The notes under the pieces: model-generated
Seen by the model: the letters and a program-made list of their open reading frames with translations, nothing else
Told to the model about the DNA's origin: nothing
The model's database searches: none
NCBI GenBank assembly: GCA_900319635.1
Contig: ONPF01000029.1
Location: 1-62,681 of the forward strand
Source: an uncultured Eubacteriales bacterium
GTDB lineage: Bacteria; Bacillota; Clostridia; Oscillospirales; Oscillospiraceae
Length of the DNA: 62,681 nucleotides
Reading direction: 5' to 3'
Shown: positions 31,798 to 41,100 of the stretch, piece after piece
Layout of the letters: every line of letters begins with the position of its first letter
How positions within the stretch are numbered: position 1 is the first letter of the stretch
Program-made: the position numbers and the translations under genes

Positions 31798-32688
31798 ATG
31801 GACAAACGGCTCATGCTGATCGTGAACCCTGCCGCGGGGCGGGGCGCCTATAAAAAGGGCTTTGCCGACGCGATGCACACCCTGGACAAGGGCGGCATGC
31901 GCACGACGGTGTTTTTTACCGCCGGCCGGGGCGACGCCACAACGCTTGCCGCAGAGCACGCAGCAGACTTTGACACTGTGGCCTGCATCGGCGGCGACGG
32001 CACCTTGAGCGAGGTGATGGCGGGGCTCATGAAGGTTGAGAACCCTCCCCCGCTGGGCTACATCCCTATGGGCACGGCCAACGACGTGGCCACTACTCTG
32101 GGGATCCCGAAGAACAACGCCCCCCGGGCCGCCCTTCGGATCCTCAACGGCACCCCCCGGCCCTTCGACGTGGGCGGTTTCGGCGAGTCGGAGTACTTCG
32201 CCTACATCGCGGCCTTCGGCGCCTTCACCGAGGTCAGCTACGCCACGCCCCAGAACCAGAAGAAGATGCTGGGACACCTGGCCTATGTGCTGCAGGGCGC
32301 CATGGCGCTGCCGAAGATCGAGGTCTACCCCACCCGGGTGGAATACGACGACGGCGTGGTGGAGGCCAATCTGGTCTACGGCAGCATGTCCAACTCCACC
32401 TCCGTGGCCGGCATCGTCCACCTGCGGGAGGAGATGGTCTCTCTTGGAGACGGGCTCTCCGAGCTGGTGCTGGTGAAGGATCCGGGGAATGTGGTGGCCT
32501 TCGGCGAGCTGGTAGAGAGCGTGCTCTCCCGCCGCTTTGACAGCGACAAGCTGATAATCCTGCACACCAAAAAGGCCCGCTTCACCTTTGATAAGCCCGT
32601 GACCTGGACGAGAGATGGCGAAGACGGCGGCAGCCACCGGGAGATCACCCTGTACAACTACGCCGCGCCCATCCGCCTGATTTTCTGA
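31798..32688 (+). CDS. dgkB: Diacylglycerol kinase family lipid kinase
   Basis: 296-aa soluble DAGK-catalytic protein, probably recycling diacylglycerol left by lipoteichoic-acid or lipid synthesis. NPAAGRGAYKKGFADAM, the ATP loop IGGDGTLSEVMAGL, and YIPMGTANDVATTLGIP are the family motifs; the C-terminal beta domain follows. ATG 31798 sits 8 nt from GAGAGGGA; the upstream GTG at 31792 is too close. Confidence 0.9.
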   Translation: MDKRLMLIVNPAAGRGAYKKGFADAMHTLDKGGMRTTVFFTAGRGDATTLAAEHAADFDTVACIGGDGTLSEVMAGLMKVENPPPLGYIPMGTANDVATTLGIPKNNAPRAALRILNGTPRPFDVGGFGESEYFAYIAAFGAFTEVSYATPQNQKKMLGHLAYVLQGAMALPKIEVYPTRVEYDDGVVEANLVYGSMSNSTSVAGIVHLREEMVSLGDGLSELVLVKDPGNVVAFGELVESVLSRRFDSDKLIILHTKKARFTFDKPVTWTRDGEDGGSHREITLYNYAAPIRLIF

Positions 32689-32890
32689 TTTCATCAAATG
32701 CGAAATGAGTTTCGCATTTGGAAACTCGCGCTTATCGCAGCGGGCAAAGGCCCGCTTTGGTCGGCGCGAGGCCTCGCAGAGCTCGGCTCAGGGTGTTTTT
32801 GTGACGGCAAAGCCGCCTCAAAAACGGATTATAATTTCCTTCTGGGTAATATTTTTGCTTGCCCGAGGCCTTAACATTGGCCAGATTTTT
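32689..32890. other. Intergenic stretch with hairpins between dgkB and asnS
   Basis: CAAATGCGAAA-TGAG-TTTCGCATTTG (32696-32720) can terminate dgkB. The following 100 bp are GC-rich with the short palindromes GCGGGC-AAA-GGCCCGC and GAGGCCTC and look like a decayed dispersed repeat. No gene seen. Confidence 0.55.
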
Positions 32891-32893
32891 TGA

Positions 32894-32922
32894 TTGAAAA
32901 GCAGGCCCGGATTGGGTATAAT
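32894..32922 (+). promoter_or_regulatory. asnS promoter
   Basis: TTGAAA (32894-32899), 17-nt spacer, TATAAT (32917-32922). The leader is too short for a T-box. Confidence 0.88.
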
Positions 32923-32970
32923 ACAAAAAATACGCGTATCCGCGGGATACGAAGAGAGGATGACTGTTTC

Positions 32971-34368
32971 ATGTTGAAGCATCAGAAGATTTCCGGGATC
33001 TATGCCGACGCCGAGAGCTTCGGCGGCCGGGAGCTCACGGTCTGCGGCTGGGTCCGCACCGTGCGGGATATGAAGAATTTCGGCTTTATCGAGCTCAACG
33101 ACGGCAGCTGCTTCAAGTCGCTGCAGGTGGTCTTTGAGCGCGGGAGCCTGGCAAATTACGACGAGATCGCCCGGCAGAACGTGGGCGCGGCGCTGATCGT
33201 CCGCGGTACCCTGGTGCTGACGCCGGAGGCCAAGCAGCCCTTTGAGCTGAAGGCCAGCGAAATCACGGTGGAGGGCGTCTCCACGCCGGACTATCCCCTG
33301 CAGAAAAAGCGCCACAGCGTGGAATTTCTGCGCACCATCCAGCATCTGCGTCCCCGCACCAACCTGTTTTCCGCCACCTTCCGGGTGCGCAGCGTGGCAG
33401 CCCAGGCGGTGCACGAGTTTTTCCAGAGCCGGGGCTTTGTCTATGTCCACACCCCCATCATCACCGGCTCTGACGCCGAGGGCGCCGGCCAGATGTTCCG
33501 GGTGACAACCCTGGATCCCAACGACCCGCCCCGCACCGAGGACGGCAAGGTGGACTTCTCCAAGGACTTCTTCGGCAAGGCCACCAATCTGACGGTCTCC
33601 GGCCAGCTGAACGCCGAGAACTTTGCCATGGCCTTCGGCGATGTGTACACCTTCGGCCCCACCTTCCGGGCGGAGGTCTCCTATACCCAGCGCCACGCCG
33701 CCGAGTTCTGGATGATCGAGCCGGAGATGGCCTTCTGCGACCTGGAGGATGATATGAACGTGGCCGAGGCCATGGTGAAATACATCATCAACCGGGTGCT
33801 GGAGCGCTGCCCCCAGGAGATGCAGTTTTTCAACAGCTTTGTGGACAAGGGGCTGCTGGATCGGCTGCACAACGTGGTGTCCAACGAGTTCGGCCGGGTG
33901 AGCTACACCGAGGCCGTGGAGATTCTGGAGAAGAGCGGCAGGAAGTTCGACTTCCCCGTGAAGTGGGGCATCGACCTGCAGACCGAGCATGAGCGCTACC
34001 TCACCGAGGAAGTGTTCAAGAAGCCCATTTTCGTCACCGACTACCCCAAGGACATCAAGGCCTTCTATATGCGCCTCAACGACGACGGCAAGACCGTGGC
34101 CGCGGCGGACTGCCTGGTGCCCGGCATCGGGGAGATCATCGGCGGCAGCCAGCGCGAGGATCGGCTGGAGGTGCTGCAGGCGCGGATGAAGGAGCTGGGC
34201 CTCAAGGAAGAGGACTACTGGTGGTATCTGGATCTGCGCCGTTACGGCAGCTGCCGCCACGCCGGCTTCGGCCTGGGCTTTGAGCGCATGGTCATGTATC
34301 TCACCGGCGTTTCCAACATCCGGGACGTGGAGCTGCACCCCCGCACCACCGGCAACGCCGATTTCTAA
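32971..34368 (+). CDS. asnS: Asparaginyl-tRNA synthetase
   Basis: 465-aa class IIb synthetase. N-terminal OB fold ([20 protein letters not shown]). Catalytic domain with [20 protein letters not shown], motif 2 [20 protein letters not shown] and motif 3 [18 protein letters not shown] 32971 follows AGAGAGGA. The frame is open 27 codons upstream but that part overlaps the promoter. Confidence 0.97.
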   Translation: MLKHQKISGIYADAESFGGRELTVCGWVRTVRDMKNFGFIELNDGSCFKSLQVVFERGSLANYDEIARQNVGAALIVRGTLVLTPEAKQPFELKASEITVEGVSTPDYPLQKKRHSVEFLRTIQHLRPRTNLFSATFRVRSVAAQAVHEFFQSRGFVYVHTPIITGSDAEGAGQMFRVTTLDPNDPPRTEDGKVDFSKDFFGKATNLTVSGQLNAENFAMAFGDVYTFGPTFRAEVSYTQRHAAEFWMIEPEMAFCDLEDDMNVAEAMVKYIINRVLERCPQEMQFFNSFVDKGLLDRLHNVVSNEFGRVSYTEAVEILEKSGRKFDFPVKWGIDLQTEHERYLTEEVFKKPIFVTDYPKDIKAFYMRLNDDGKTVAAADCLVPGIGEIIGGSQREDRLEVLQARMKELGLKEEDYWWYLDLRRYGSCRHAGFGLGFERMVMYLTGVSNIRDVELHPRTTGNADF

Positions 34369-34379
34369 GAACATCTGGT

Positions 34380-34411
34380 AACGGGCGGCCAGGGGTCGCC
34401 CGTTCTTTTTG
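34380..34411 (+). terminator. Terminator after asnS
   Basis: AACGGGCG...CGCCCGTT followed by CTTTTT. Confidence 0.85.
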
Positions 34412-34422
34412 GGAGAAAACGC

Positions 34423-35970
34423 ATGAAAGGCTTGAAAATCGCCCTTTTGATTGTTCTGATCCTGCTGCTCCTGGCGGCCGCGCTGGTGCTCTATCTGAAC
34501 CTGAGCGGGCAGATGGAGCTGCTGCGCGGCATTTTGCCGGATTTTCTGCTGCCAAAGCCGCCGCTTCCCGCCCTGGAGACCCTGGCAAGGCCCACTGCGG
34601 CCGCGTCGGAGGACGCGCTGAGCCGCCTGTACGCGCAATACTGGTCGGTGACCCCGGCGGGAGACTGCGTCTATGACGGGGATCTGGCGCTGCAGCCCGT
34701 GACCTTGACACTGCTGGACGCGGAAGCCCTGGCCGGCGCCGGGATGCGGGAGGCGCTGCTGAACCGTCTGGGGGATCAGGTAGCCCTGGCGCGCCACAGC
34801 AAGGAGATCTACGACGAGGAGGGGCATTTCTACCCGGCGCTGCTGCGGGAGCAGTACGATACGCTGCTGTCTGAACGTCTGAGTCGGCCGGAGAGCTTTC
34901 TGACCCAAAGGCAGCTCACGCTGCGCTATCGCTACCAAGACGGCGCCTGGCTGCTGGAAAACGGGGAGGAGCTCTATCCCCCGCTTCCCGCGGCGGAGGC
35001 GCTCTACACCGCCGCCACTGAGGAGCTGCCCTATCTGCCGCTGCACTATTCCATTCCGGAGGACGCCCTGACCGGCTGCATCCCGGATGAGAGCAAGTTC
35101 GTCTTCACCGAGGATCCCGCCGTGATCTCCGCGCTGCTGGAGCGGCCGGAGGCCAAGGCCCTGATCGGGGACGAGGAGCTGGTGTGGAACCCGGACATTC
35201 CCTTTGTCCCCGGGACGCTCATCCGCTGCTATCTGGACGAGAGCATCCTCTGCATCGTCTGGCAGGAGCCGGAGATCGGCTGCCTGGCCACCTTCAGCGA
35301 GATCTTCATTGCCGACGGCTCCCAGCTGCGCCGCAAGATCTCCAGCGACCGGCCCTGGAGCCTGTGGTTTGAGCAGACCACCGCCTTCGCCCGGGAAACC
35401 AACGCCGTGCTGGCCTTCGGCGGGGACTTTTACTACCACGGCCGCGACTGCGGCGTGTCGGTCTACCAGCGGGAGATGATCCGCTTCCACCCCTACAACG
35501 CCGACTCCTGCTTCATCACCGCCGACGGGGATATGCTCTTCCTTTACATGGGGACAGACATCAGCGAGGCGGAGATGCAGGAGTACATCCGGGACAATGA
35601 CGTGGTCTTTTCCCTGGCCTTCGGGCCGGTGATGATCGACGAGGGCGTGGACGTGCTGCCGGAGAACTATCTCTGGGGCGAGGTCAACGATTACTACGCC
35701 CGCAGCGCCCTGGGGCTGCTGGGGCGGCACCACTATCTGACCATGAACATCAACTGCGACACCACCCGGCCGGAGCTGGATCACCTGCCCAATCTCCGCG
35801 ACGCCGCCGACGCCATGGTCAAGCGGGGCTGCTGGAAGGCCTACACCCTGGACGGCGGCCGCACCGCTACCACCGTGTTCCACTATGAGCTCATTAACCC
35901 CGTGCAGTACGGCAAGGAGATCCCCATCAGCGACATCATCTACTTCGCCAGCGCCGTACCCATGGAGTAG
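34423..35970 (+). CDS. Membrane-anchored phosphodiester glycosidase-domain protein
   Basis: 515 aa. One N-terminal transmembrane anchor (residues 5-25), then an extracytoplasmic region. The C-terminal 250 residues carry the pattern of the phosphodiester glycosidase (NAGPA/DUF2233) family: ETNAVLAFGGDFYYHGRDCG (the NGGFF-like motif), FITADGDMLFLYMG, FGPVMIDEG, ALGLLGRHHYLTMNINCD and KAYTLDGGRTATTVF, the equivalent of the NLDGGGSS active-site loop. The middle third (about 60-260) is unassigned. It probably trims phospho-linked sugars of the cell envelope; the substrate is unknown. It is a single gene between two terminators and may share readthrough from asnS. Confidence 0.8.
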   Translation: MKGLKIALLIVLILLLLAAALVLYLNLSGQMELLRGILPDFLLPKPPLPALETLARPTAAASEDALSRLYAQYWSVTPAGDCVYDGDLALQPVTLTLLDAEALAGAGMREALLNRLGDQVALARHSKEIYDEEGHFYPALLREQYDTLLSERLSRPESFLTQRQLTLRYRYQDGAWLLENGEELYPPLPAAEALYTAATEELPYLPLHYSIPEDALTGCIPDESKFVFTEDPAVISALLERPEAKALIGDEELVWNPDIPFVPGTLIRCYLDESILCIVWQEPEIGCLATFSEIFIADGSQLRRKISSDRPWSLWFEQTTAFARETNAVLAFGGDFYYHGRDCGVSVYQREMIRFHPYNADSCFITADGDMLFLYMGTDISEAEMQEYIRDNDVVFSLAFGPVMIDEGVDVLPENYLWGEVNDYYARSALGLLGRHHYLTMNINCDTTRPELDHLPNLRDAADAMVKRGCWKAYTLDGGRTATTVFHYELINPVQYGKEIPISDIIYFASAVPME

Positions 35971-36000
35971 AATTCAGAGTTCAGGTTTCAGAGTTTAGAA

Positions 36001-36036
36001 AAAGGACGCTGCAACAGCAGCGTCCTTCCTTTTTTC
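36001..36036. terminator. AAGGACGC-type terminator hairpin
   Basis: AAAGGACGCTGC-AACA-GCAGCGTCCTT followed by CCTTTTTT. Sits between convergent genes; its stem is the same as those at 17.3 and 17.8 kb. Confidence 0.9.
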
Positions 36037-36038
36037 TG

Positions 36039-36941
36039 TTACCGCTTCCGGATCGGAAGCCATAGCTCGGCGTAGCGGGTGTCCTTGACGGTGGGATCCT
36101 CGTCGTCCGTAAACCAGTGGTAAATGCAGACCTCCGGCGCCTCGGCCAGCTCGCAGTCCATGGAGGGCAGCAGCTCGCTCACCATCCGGCGGCGCAGCTC
36201 CTCAAAGACCATGGTGGGGTACTCGCAGCGCTCGGTCTCGCAGATGAGATAGAGCTGCTCCGGGATGGGGATGGCCTCATAGCGCCCGGCATCCTCCCCG
36301 ATGAAATCGGCAAGTTTTTCCGTCTTGGCCTTGTTCAGTCTGGCAGCGATATAGAAATCGTAGCCCTCGTCGTCAAAATTGGTCATCACATTGTAGATGG
36401 TATCAGCATCTCGCGCCAGGCCCTTGAGCAGATATTGGTTGGTGCGGGTGCTCAGATAAAAGTCGCATTCCTGATCAGCCCGCTCCGCCGGGCTGCCGGA
36501 AAAGCGGCGCTTGAAGCCGGTCAAGGTCATGGCAGGCTTCTTTTCCACTTTATACTCCATTGTGTTTTCTCCTTTCCGTTCCGGTTTCAAAGTCAGACGG
36601 GGGAAAGCGCGGAGCTTCCTGCCGCCGCTGCGCGCCTGCGACGGAAGAAAGCCGTGGAATTTTTGGAAGGCTCTGGAAAAGCTGTCCGGGCTGTCGTAGC
36701 CGTAGCGCAGCGCCGTGTCGATGACCTTGCCCTTTCGCACAGAAAGCTCGTTTCCGGCCAGGGTCAAGCGCCGTCCACGGATGTATTCGCCCAGGGTAAA
36801 GCCGAAGAGGATGCTGAAGCTGCGCTGGAAATGATAGCTGGAGCAATAGCTCTGGGCGGCGATGCGCTCGTAGTCCAGCTCCTCCGTCAGATGCTCCTCG
36901 ATATAATCCAGCGCCCGCTGCATGCCGGTGTTCCAGTCCAT
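36039..36941 (-). CDS. AraC-family regulator with GyrI-like effector domain
   Basis: 300 aa. N-terminal AraC helix-turn-helix pair (residues 1-100: ALDYIEEHLTEELDYERIAA, YCSSYHFQRSFSILFGFTLG, GYDSPDSFSRAFQKFHGFLP). A C-terminal ligand-binding domain from about 127 (MEYKVEKKPAMTLTGFKRRF) ends with YAELWLPIRK. This is the MarA/Rob-like fusion used to sense hydrophobic drugs or metabolites. ATG 36941 follows GGGGGGATC. No neighbouring target gene is evident. Confidence 0.88.
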   Translation of the reverse strand: MDWNTGMQRALDYIEEHLTEELDYERIAAQSYCSSYHFQRSFSILFGFTLGEYIRGRRLTLAGNELSVRKGKVIDTALRYGYDSPDSFSRAFQKFHGFLPSQARSGGRKLRAFPRLTLKPERKGENTMEYKVEKKPAMTLTGFKRRFSGSPAERADQECDFYLSTRTNQYLLKGLARDADTIYNVMTNFDDEGYDFYIAARLNKAKTEKLADFIGEDAGRYEAIPIPEQLYLICETERCEYPTMVFEELRRRMVSELLPSMDCELAEAPEVCIYHWFTDDEDPTVKDTRYAELWLPIRKR

Positions 36942-37019
36942 GCCGATCCCCCCTGTCTGCGTCCAGAATAGCAGAAGTTTTCCACAATTGCCCGACAATT
37001 TATGCTCTCTTTGATGAAA

Positions 37020-37053
37020 AGACGAGGGAAAACCTTTTCGTTTTCCCTCGTTT
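37020..37053 (-). terminator. Terminator downstream of psuG
   Basis: GACGAGGGAAAA-CCTTTTC-GTTTTCCCTCGTTT pairs over 12 bp; on the minus strand it is followed by TCTTTTC. Confidence 0.75.
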
Positions 37054-37058
37054 GCCGC

Positions 37059-37079
37059 GGGCGACCGCAAGGGTCGCCC
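37059..37079 (-). repeat. REP-like palindrome with GTTG head
   Basis: GGGCGACC-GCAAG-GGTCGCCC, the same arms as the two copies inside the RAYT gene, but the minus-strand head reads GGTT. Next to the psuG stop. Confidence 0.75.
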
Positions 37080-37087
37080 AACCATGT

Positions 37088-37999
37088 TCACTTCGCCAAC
37101 TGCGCTGCCGTCCGGGCGGCCAGGCGGGCGTTATTCAGCACCAGCTGGATATTGCTCTCCAGGCTCTCGCCGCCGGTAAGCTCCACCACCTTGGCCAGCA
37201 GGAAGGGCGTGGTCTCCTTGCCGTGGATGCCGGCTTCCTTGGCCTCCTTGAGCGCCTGCTCAATGGCCGCGTCGATGACTTCCTTGTCCATGGCGTACTG
37301 CTCGGGGATGGGATTGGTCACCAGCATGCCGCCCTTGTACTCCAGCGCCCGCTGCACCGCGAACATGGCGGCCAGCTCCTCGGGAGAATCTACCCGGTAA
37401 TCCACGCCGAAGCCGGAGCGGCGGGTGTAGAAGGCGGGCAGCTCCTCGGTGCCGTAGCCGATCACAGGCACGCCCTTGGTCTCCAGGTACTCCAGGGTCA
37501 GACCCAGGTCCAGAATGCTCTTGGCGCCCGCGCAGACGACCATGACGGGGGTCTGTGCCAGCTCCTCCAGGTCGGCGGAGATGTCCATGGTGACCTCCGC
37601 GCCCCGATGCACGCCGCCGATGCCGCCGGTGGCGAAGATTTTGATGCCGGCCATGTGGGCGATGATCATGGTAGTGGCCACCGTGGTGGCGCCGTCCACG
37701 CCCCGGGCTACCAGGGCGGGCAGATCCCGGCGGCTGGCCTTGGCGACAGCCCTTCCGGCCTTGCCCAGATGCTCGATCTCCTCATGGCTGAGTCCGGCCT
37801 TCAGCCGGCCCCCGATGATGGCGATGGTGGCGGGCACTGCGCCGTTATCCCGGATGGTCTGTTCCACCAGCAGGGCGGTCTCCACATTTTTGGGATAGGG
37901 CATGCCGTGGGAAATGATGGTGCTCTCCAGCGCCACCACCGGGCGCCCCTCTGCCAGAGCCTGCTGTACCTCCGGCGCTATATCAAGATACTTGTTCAT
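37088..37999 (-). CDS. psuG: Pseudouridine-5'-phosphate glycosidase
   Basis: 303-aa Mn-dependent enzyme splitting pseudouridine 5'-phosphate into uracil and ribose 5-phosphate. [60 protein letters not shown] and [20 protein letters not shown] are hallmark segments. AGGAGGC ribosome site. The partner kinase psuK is not adjacent. It supplies ribose and uracil from RNA turnover, matching the nucleoside salvage theme of the window. Confidence 0.95.
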   Translation of the reverse strand: MNKYLDIAPEVQQALAEGRPVVALESTIISHGMPYPKNVETALLVEQTIRDNGAVPATIAIIGGRLKAGLSHEEIEHLGKAGRAVAKASRRDLPALVARGVDGATTVATTMIIAHMAGIKIFATGGIGGVHRGAEVTMDISADLEELAQTPVMVVCAGAKSILDLGLTLEYLETKGVPVIGYGTEELPAFYTRRSGFGVDYRVDSPEELAAMFAVQRALEYKGGMLVTNPIPEQYAMDKEVIDAAIEQALKEAKEAGIHGKETTPFLLAKVVELTGGESLESNIQLVLNNARLAARTAAQLAK

Positions 38000-38028
38000 A
38001 AAAGCCTCCTATTGTTTTGTGAAGCTTT

Positions 38029-38056
38029 ATTATATAAAAATTCGTAGAAATGTCAA
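38029..38056 (-). promoter_or_regulatory. psuG promoter
   Basis: Minus strand TTGACA (38056-38051), 16-nt spacer, TATAAT (38034-38029). Confidence 0.85.
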
Positions 38057-38109
38057 GACTGTTTCTTGAAAATATAGCAAGTCTCTACTTTATTTATATT
38101 TAGTTTTTC

Positions 38110-38138
38110 TTGCAATCGGCGGGCATTTTTGCTATACT
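38110..38138 (+). promoter_or_regulatory. dnaA promoter
   Basis: TTGCAA (38110-38115), 17-nt spacer, TATACT (38133-38138). Confidence 0.82.
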
Positions 38139-38177
38139 ATTATAGTTAGCAGAACTACGTTTACAGGGGTGAAAGCC

Positions 38178-39500
38178 GTGAATTCCATAGACGATATTTG
38201 GCAGGCCATTCTTGATATTCTCTCCCGCAACATGACGCCGACAGCCATCAAGGCCTGGTTTTCGGACTGTAAGCCCGTGGAGATTGAGGATTCCCGCCTG
38301 GTGATCCACACCACCACGGATTTTAAGCGCAAGATCATCACCGAGCGCTACGGCAGCGTGATCCGCGCCGCTCTTTCCGACCTCTTCTCCACCCCGGACT
38401 TTGAGCTGCTGGTGCTGGCGGGCGACGAGATCAACGACTACGTCTCCCCCCGGGACGCGGACAGCGATCTGCCGGAGATGGAGGGCTATACCTTTGACCG
38501 CTTCATCGTGGGAAAATCCAACGAGTTTGCCCACGCCGCGGCGCTGAACGTGGCGAAGAATCCGGGGAAAAACTACAATCCCCTCTTTATCTACGGCAAC
38601 TCCGGCCTGGGCAAGACCCATCTGCTCCTGGCCATCGGGCAGTACATCCACACCAACACCCCATCCGCGTCCATCGCCTATGTGAAGGGGGACGAGTTTA
38701 CCATCCAGATGGTGAAGGCCATCAAGGAAGGTACGGTGGAGGAATTTCACAACCGCTATCGGAAGGTGGATCTGCTGCTGGTGGACGATATTCAATTCAT
38801 CGCCGGCAAGCGCTCCACCCAGGAGGAATTCTTCAACACCTTCAACAATCTCTACGAGGCCGGACATCAGATCGTCATCACCTCCGACCGGCCGCCGCTG
38901 GAGATGAGCCTGCTGGACGATCGGCTGCGCACCCGCTTTGAGGGCGGCCTGATGGCGGACATTCAGCCCCCCGATCTGGAGACCCGCATGGCCATTGCCC
39001 GCAACAAGGCGGCGCAGCTGGGACTGCTGCTGTCGGACGAGGCTGTGGGCTACATCGCCAACACCATCACCGCAAACGTGCGGCAGCTGGAGGGCGTCAT
39101 CAAGCGCCTCACCGCCTTTAAGGAGCTGTTGGGCGAGCAGGTCACCATTGATACCGCCAAGCGCGCCATCGCGGACGTGATCCGGGACGGGGACTATATC
39201 CCCACGCCGGAGAACATCATCCGGGAGACCGCCAAGTACTATAACATCAAGGAGGAGGAGCTCACCGGCCAGAGCCGCTCCAAGAACACCGTCATGGCCC
39301 GGCAGGTGTCCATGCACCTGATGCGGACGCTGACGAATCTCTCCCTCACCGCCATCGGCGAGCAGCACGGCGGCCGCAACCACGCCACCGTCCTCTCGTC
39401 CATCCGCAAGGTGGAGGAGCTTCTGAAGTCCGATCCCACCATGGCCGGCGTCATTCGGGACATCACCTCCAACATCACCACCAATACGAATAAGATGTAA
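38178..39500 (+). CDS. dnaA: Chromosomal replication initiator DnaA
   Basis: 440-aa initiator. Domain I (MNSIDDIWQAILDILSRNMT), a short domain II, the AAA+ domain with Walker A YGNSGLGKTHLLLAIG and Walker B LLLVDDIQFIAGK, and domain IV with the DnaA-box-binding motif QHGGRNHATVLSSIRKVEEL. GTG 38178 is preferred (AGGGG 8 nt upstream); an in-frame GTG at 38169 overlaps that site. No rpmH-rnpA-yidC cluster precedes it; psuG is divergent instead. Confidence 0.97.
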   Translation: MNSIDDIWQAILDILSRNMTPTAIKAWFSDCKPVEIEDSRLVIHTTTDFKRKIITERYGSVIRAALSDLFSTPDFELLVLAGDEINDYVSPRDADSDLPEMEGYTFDRFIVGKSNEFAHAAALNVAKNPGKNYNPLFIYGNSGLGKTHLLLAIGQYIHTNTPSASIAYVKGDEFTIQMVKAIKEGTVEEFHNRYRKVDLLLVDDIQFIAGKRSTQEEFFNTFNNLYEAGHQIVITSDRPPLEMSLLDDRLRTRFEGGLMADIQPPDLETRMAIARNKAAQLGLLLSDEAVGYIANTITANVRQLEGVIKRLTAFKELLGEQVTIDTAKRAIADVIRDGDYIPTPENIIRETAKYYNIKEEELTGQSRSKNTVMARQVSMHLMRTLTNLSLTAIGEQHGGRNHATVLSSIRKVEELLKSDPTMAGVIRDITSNITTNTNKM

Positions 39501-39727
39501 TTCTTTTTCCACATTTTTATGTGGATTGTGCAAAGACTCCTGTGGAAAGCAAAATTGTCATTCTGCCCTGTGGAAAGCTTTTTTCTTTTCCACAATTTCA
39601 GAAACAGGCAAAAGCCTTGCCGCGCCAAGCTTTTCGAGGCTTTTCCACAACAATTTTTTCTAAAACAACTAAAACAAAGATAATAAGATTCATGATAGAG
39701 GATAGAGATTTTTAAGGAGGAAAAAAC
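39501..39727. other. Replication origin region (oriC) between dnaA and dnaN
   Basis: Five DnaA-box-like 9-mers: TTTTCCACA at 39505, 39586 and 39641 (plus), and TGTGGAAAG at 39541 and 39569 (minus-oriented CTTTCCACA). All differ from the TTATCCACA consensus at position 3 and in one case type also at position 1. They are followed by an AT-rich tract (39650-39710, TTTTTTCTAAAACAACTAAA and onward) that fits a DNA unwinding element. Position and content make this the chromosomal origin. Confidence 0.88.
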
Positions 39728-40840
39728 ATGAAGTTTTCCTGTGAAAAAGGGCTGTTACAGTCCGCCTGCGCCATTGCCTCCCGGGCTACCGCATCCAAGA
39801 GCCCCATTCCCGCTCTGGAAGGACTGCTGATCGAGGCCAAGGCCGACGTCAAGATCACCGGTTACGATCTCAAGGAAGGGATCTATACCAATATCCAGGC
39901 CGATGTGGCCCAGGGCGGCGCCATCGTCGTGGGAGCCCGCTTCTTCGGAGAAATGATCCGCCGTCTGCCCGACGGGATCGTGACGATCACCACGGATCTG
40001 AACAACAGCGTCAAGGTGCGCTGCGGCAAGAGCGAGTTCAATTTCATGGGCATCAGCGCCGAGGATTACCCGGAAATGCCGGTGGTGGATGTGCTGAACA
40101 CCATTGAGCTGCCTCAGGCGGTGCTGCGCAGCATGATCAACCAGACCATTTTCGCCGTGGCGGACACGGACGTGCGCCCCATCTACACCGGCACCCTCTT
40201 TGAGGTGGAGGGGGAGAACCTGACCCTGGTCTCCGTGGACGGCTACCGGCTTGCCAAGCGCAGCGAAAAGCTGGAGAAGGCTCGGATGGAAAACTGCAGC
40301 TTTGTGGTGCCCGGCTCCGCCCTCTCGGACATTGAGCGCATCTGCGGCGATGGGGAAGATCCGGTGCAGATCTCCGTTGGCGCCAAGCACATCTCCTTCC
40401 TCATCGGGGAGACCGTGGTCATCTCCCGCCGGCTGGAGGGCGAGTTTCTCAATTATCGCCGGTCGATCCCGGAGCAGTTCCGCACCGTCATCCGGGTGGA
40501 GCGGAACGAGATCATGTCGGTCATCGACCGCGTGGCGCTCATCATCAGCGAGAAGAACAGCAGCCCCGTGCGCATGAGCATCGGCGACGGCGTCATCGAC
40601 TGCTACTGTGTGACCCCCTTCGGCAAGGCGGAGGACGTCTGCACCTGCGAGGGCAGCGGCAACGGCCTGGAGATCGGCTTCAACGACCGCTATCTGATGG
40701 ACGCGCTGAAGGCCTCCGGCGTGGATACGCTGCAGCTCTGCCTGAATACCGCCTCCTCCCCCTGCGTCATCAAGGCGGCTGACGGCAGCGACGCCTTTAC
40801 CTATATGATCCTGCCGGTGAGATTGAGAGCGGGAGAGTAA
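39728..40840 (+). CDS. dnaN: DNA polymerase III beta subunit (sliding clamp)
   Basis: 370-aa ring-forming clamp. MKFSCEKGLLQSACAIASRA, FFGEMIRRLPDGIVTI, DGYRLAKRSEKLEKA and the C-terminal YMILPVRLR are typical. AAGGAGG site. Order dnaA-dnaN-yaaA-recF is the classic origin arrangement. Confidence 0.97.
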   Translation: MKFSCEKGLLQSACAIASRATASKSPIPALEGLLIEAKADVKITGYDLKEGIYTNIQADVAQGGAIVVGARFFGEMIRRLPDGIVTITTDLNNSVKVRCGKSEFNFMGISAEDYPEMPVVDVLNTIELPQAVLRSMINQTIFAVADTDVRPIYTGTLFEVEGENLTLVSVDGYRLAKRSEKLEKARMENCSFVVPGSALSDIERICGDGEDPVQISVGAKHISFLIGETVVISRRLEGEFLNYRRSIPEQFRTVIRVERNEIMSVIDRVALIISEKNSSPVRMSIGDGVIDCYCVTPFGKAEDVCTCEGSGNGLEIGFNDRYLMDALKASGVDTLQLCLNTASSPCVIKAADGSDAFTYMILPVRLRAGE

Positions 40841-40842
40841 AG

Positions 40843-41024
40843 AAATGAAGAAATGAAGAAATGAAGACCCCTTCCGGCCTCGCCGCAGGCGGCTCAGCCA
40901 CCTCCCCCAGAGGGGGAGGCAAGACCGGGAGACTCCCTTGCTTCCCCCGGAGGGGGAGCCGAGAGTACGGCCTTGCTTCCCCCTTCGGGGGAAGTCCCCA
41001 GTGCGCACACTGGGGAATAGGGGA
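40843..41024. repeat. Repeat-filled gap between dnaN and yaaA
   Basis: Starts with a short direct repeat of GAAATGAA-type octamers (40845-40864). It continues with three GGGGAGG-family hairpins: CCTCCCCCAGAGGGGGAGG (reverse unit, 40865-40922), GCTTCCCCCGGAGGGGGAGC (40941-40960) and GCTTCCCCCTTCGGGGGAAG (40974-40993), and ends with CCCCAGTGCGCACACTGGGG (40995-41014). No gene. Confidence 0.75.
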
Positions 41025-41100
41025 AATATCAATCCGTCGCGCAGCGACACCACAATTTCTTCATTAGCGAAGCGTCTTCATTGTATTGAAAGGTATTTGT

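Noticed and set aside
32923-32970. T-box riboswitch upstream of asnS
   Set aside because: Only about 40 bases lie between the predicted transcription start and the ATG, far too short for a T-box.
32818-35883. 1021-codon open frame on the minus strand
   Set aside because: It runs antisense to asnS and the phosphodiester-glycosidase gene, is rich in His/Gln/Leu/Gly as expected of reverse-complement GC-rich codons, and has no ribosome site or family motif.
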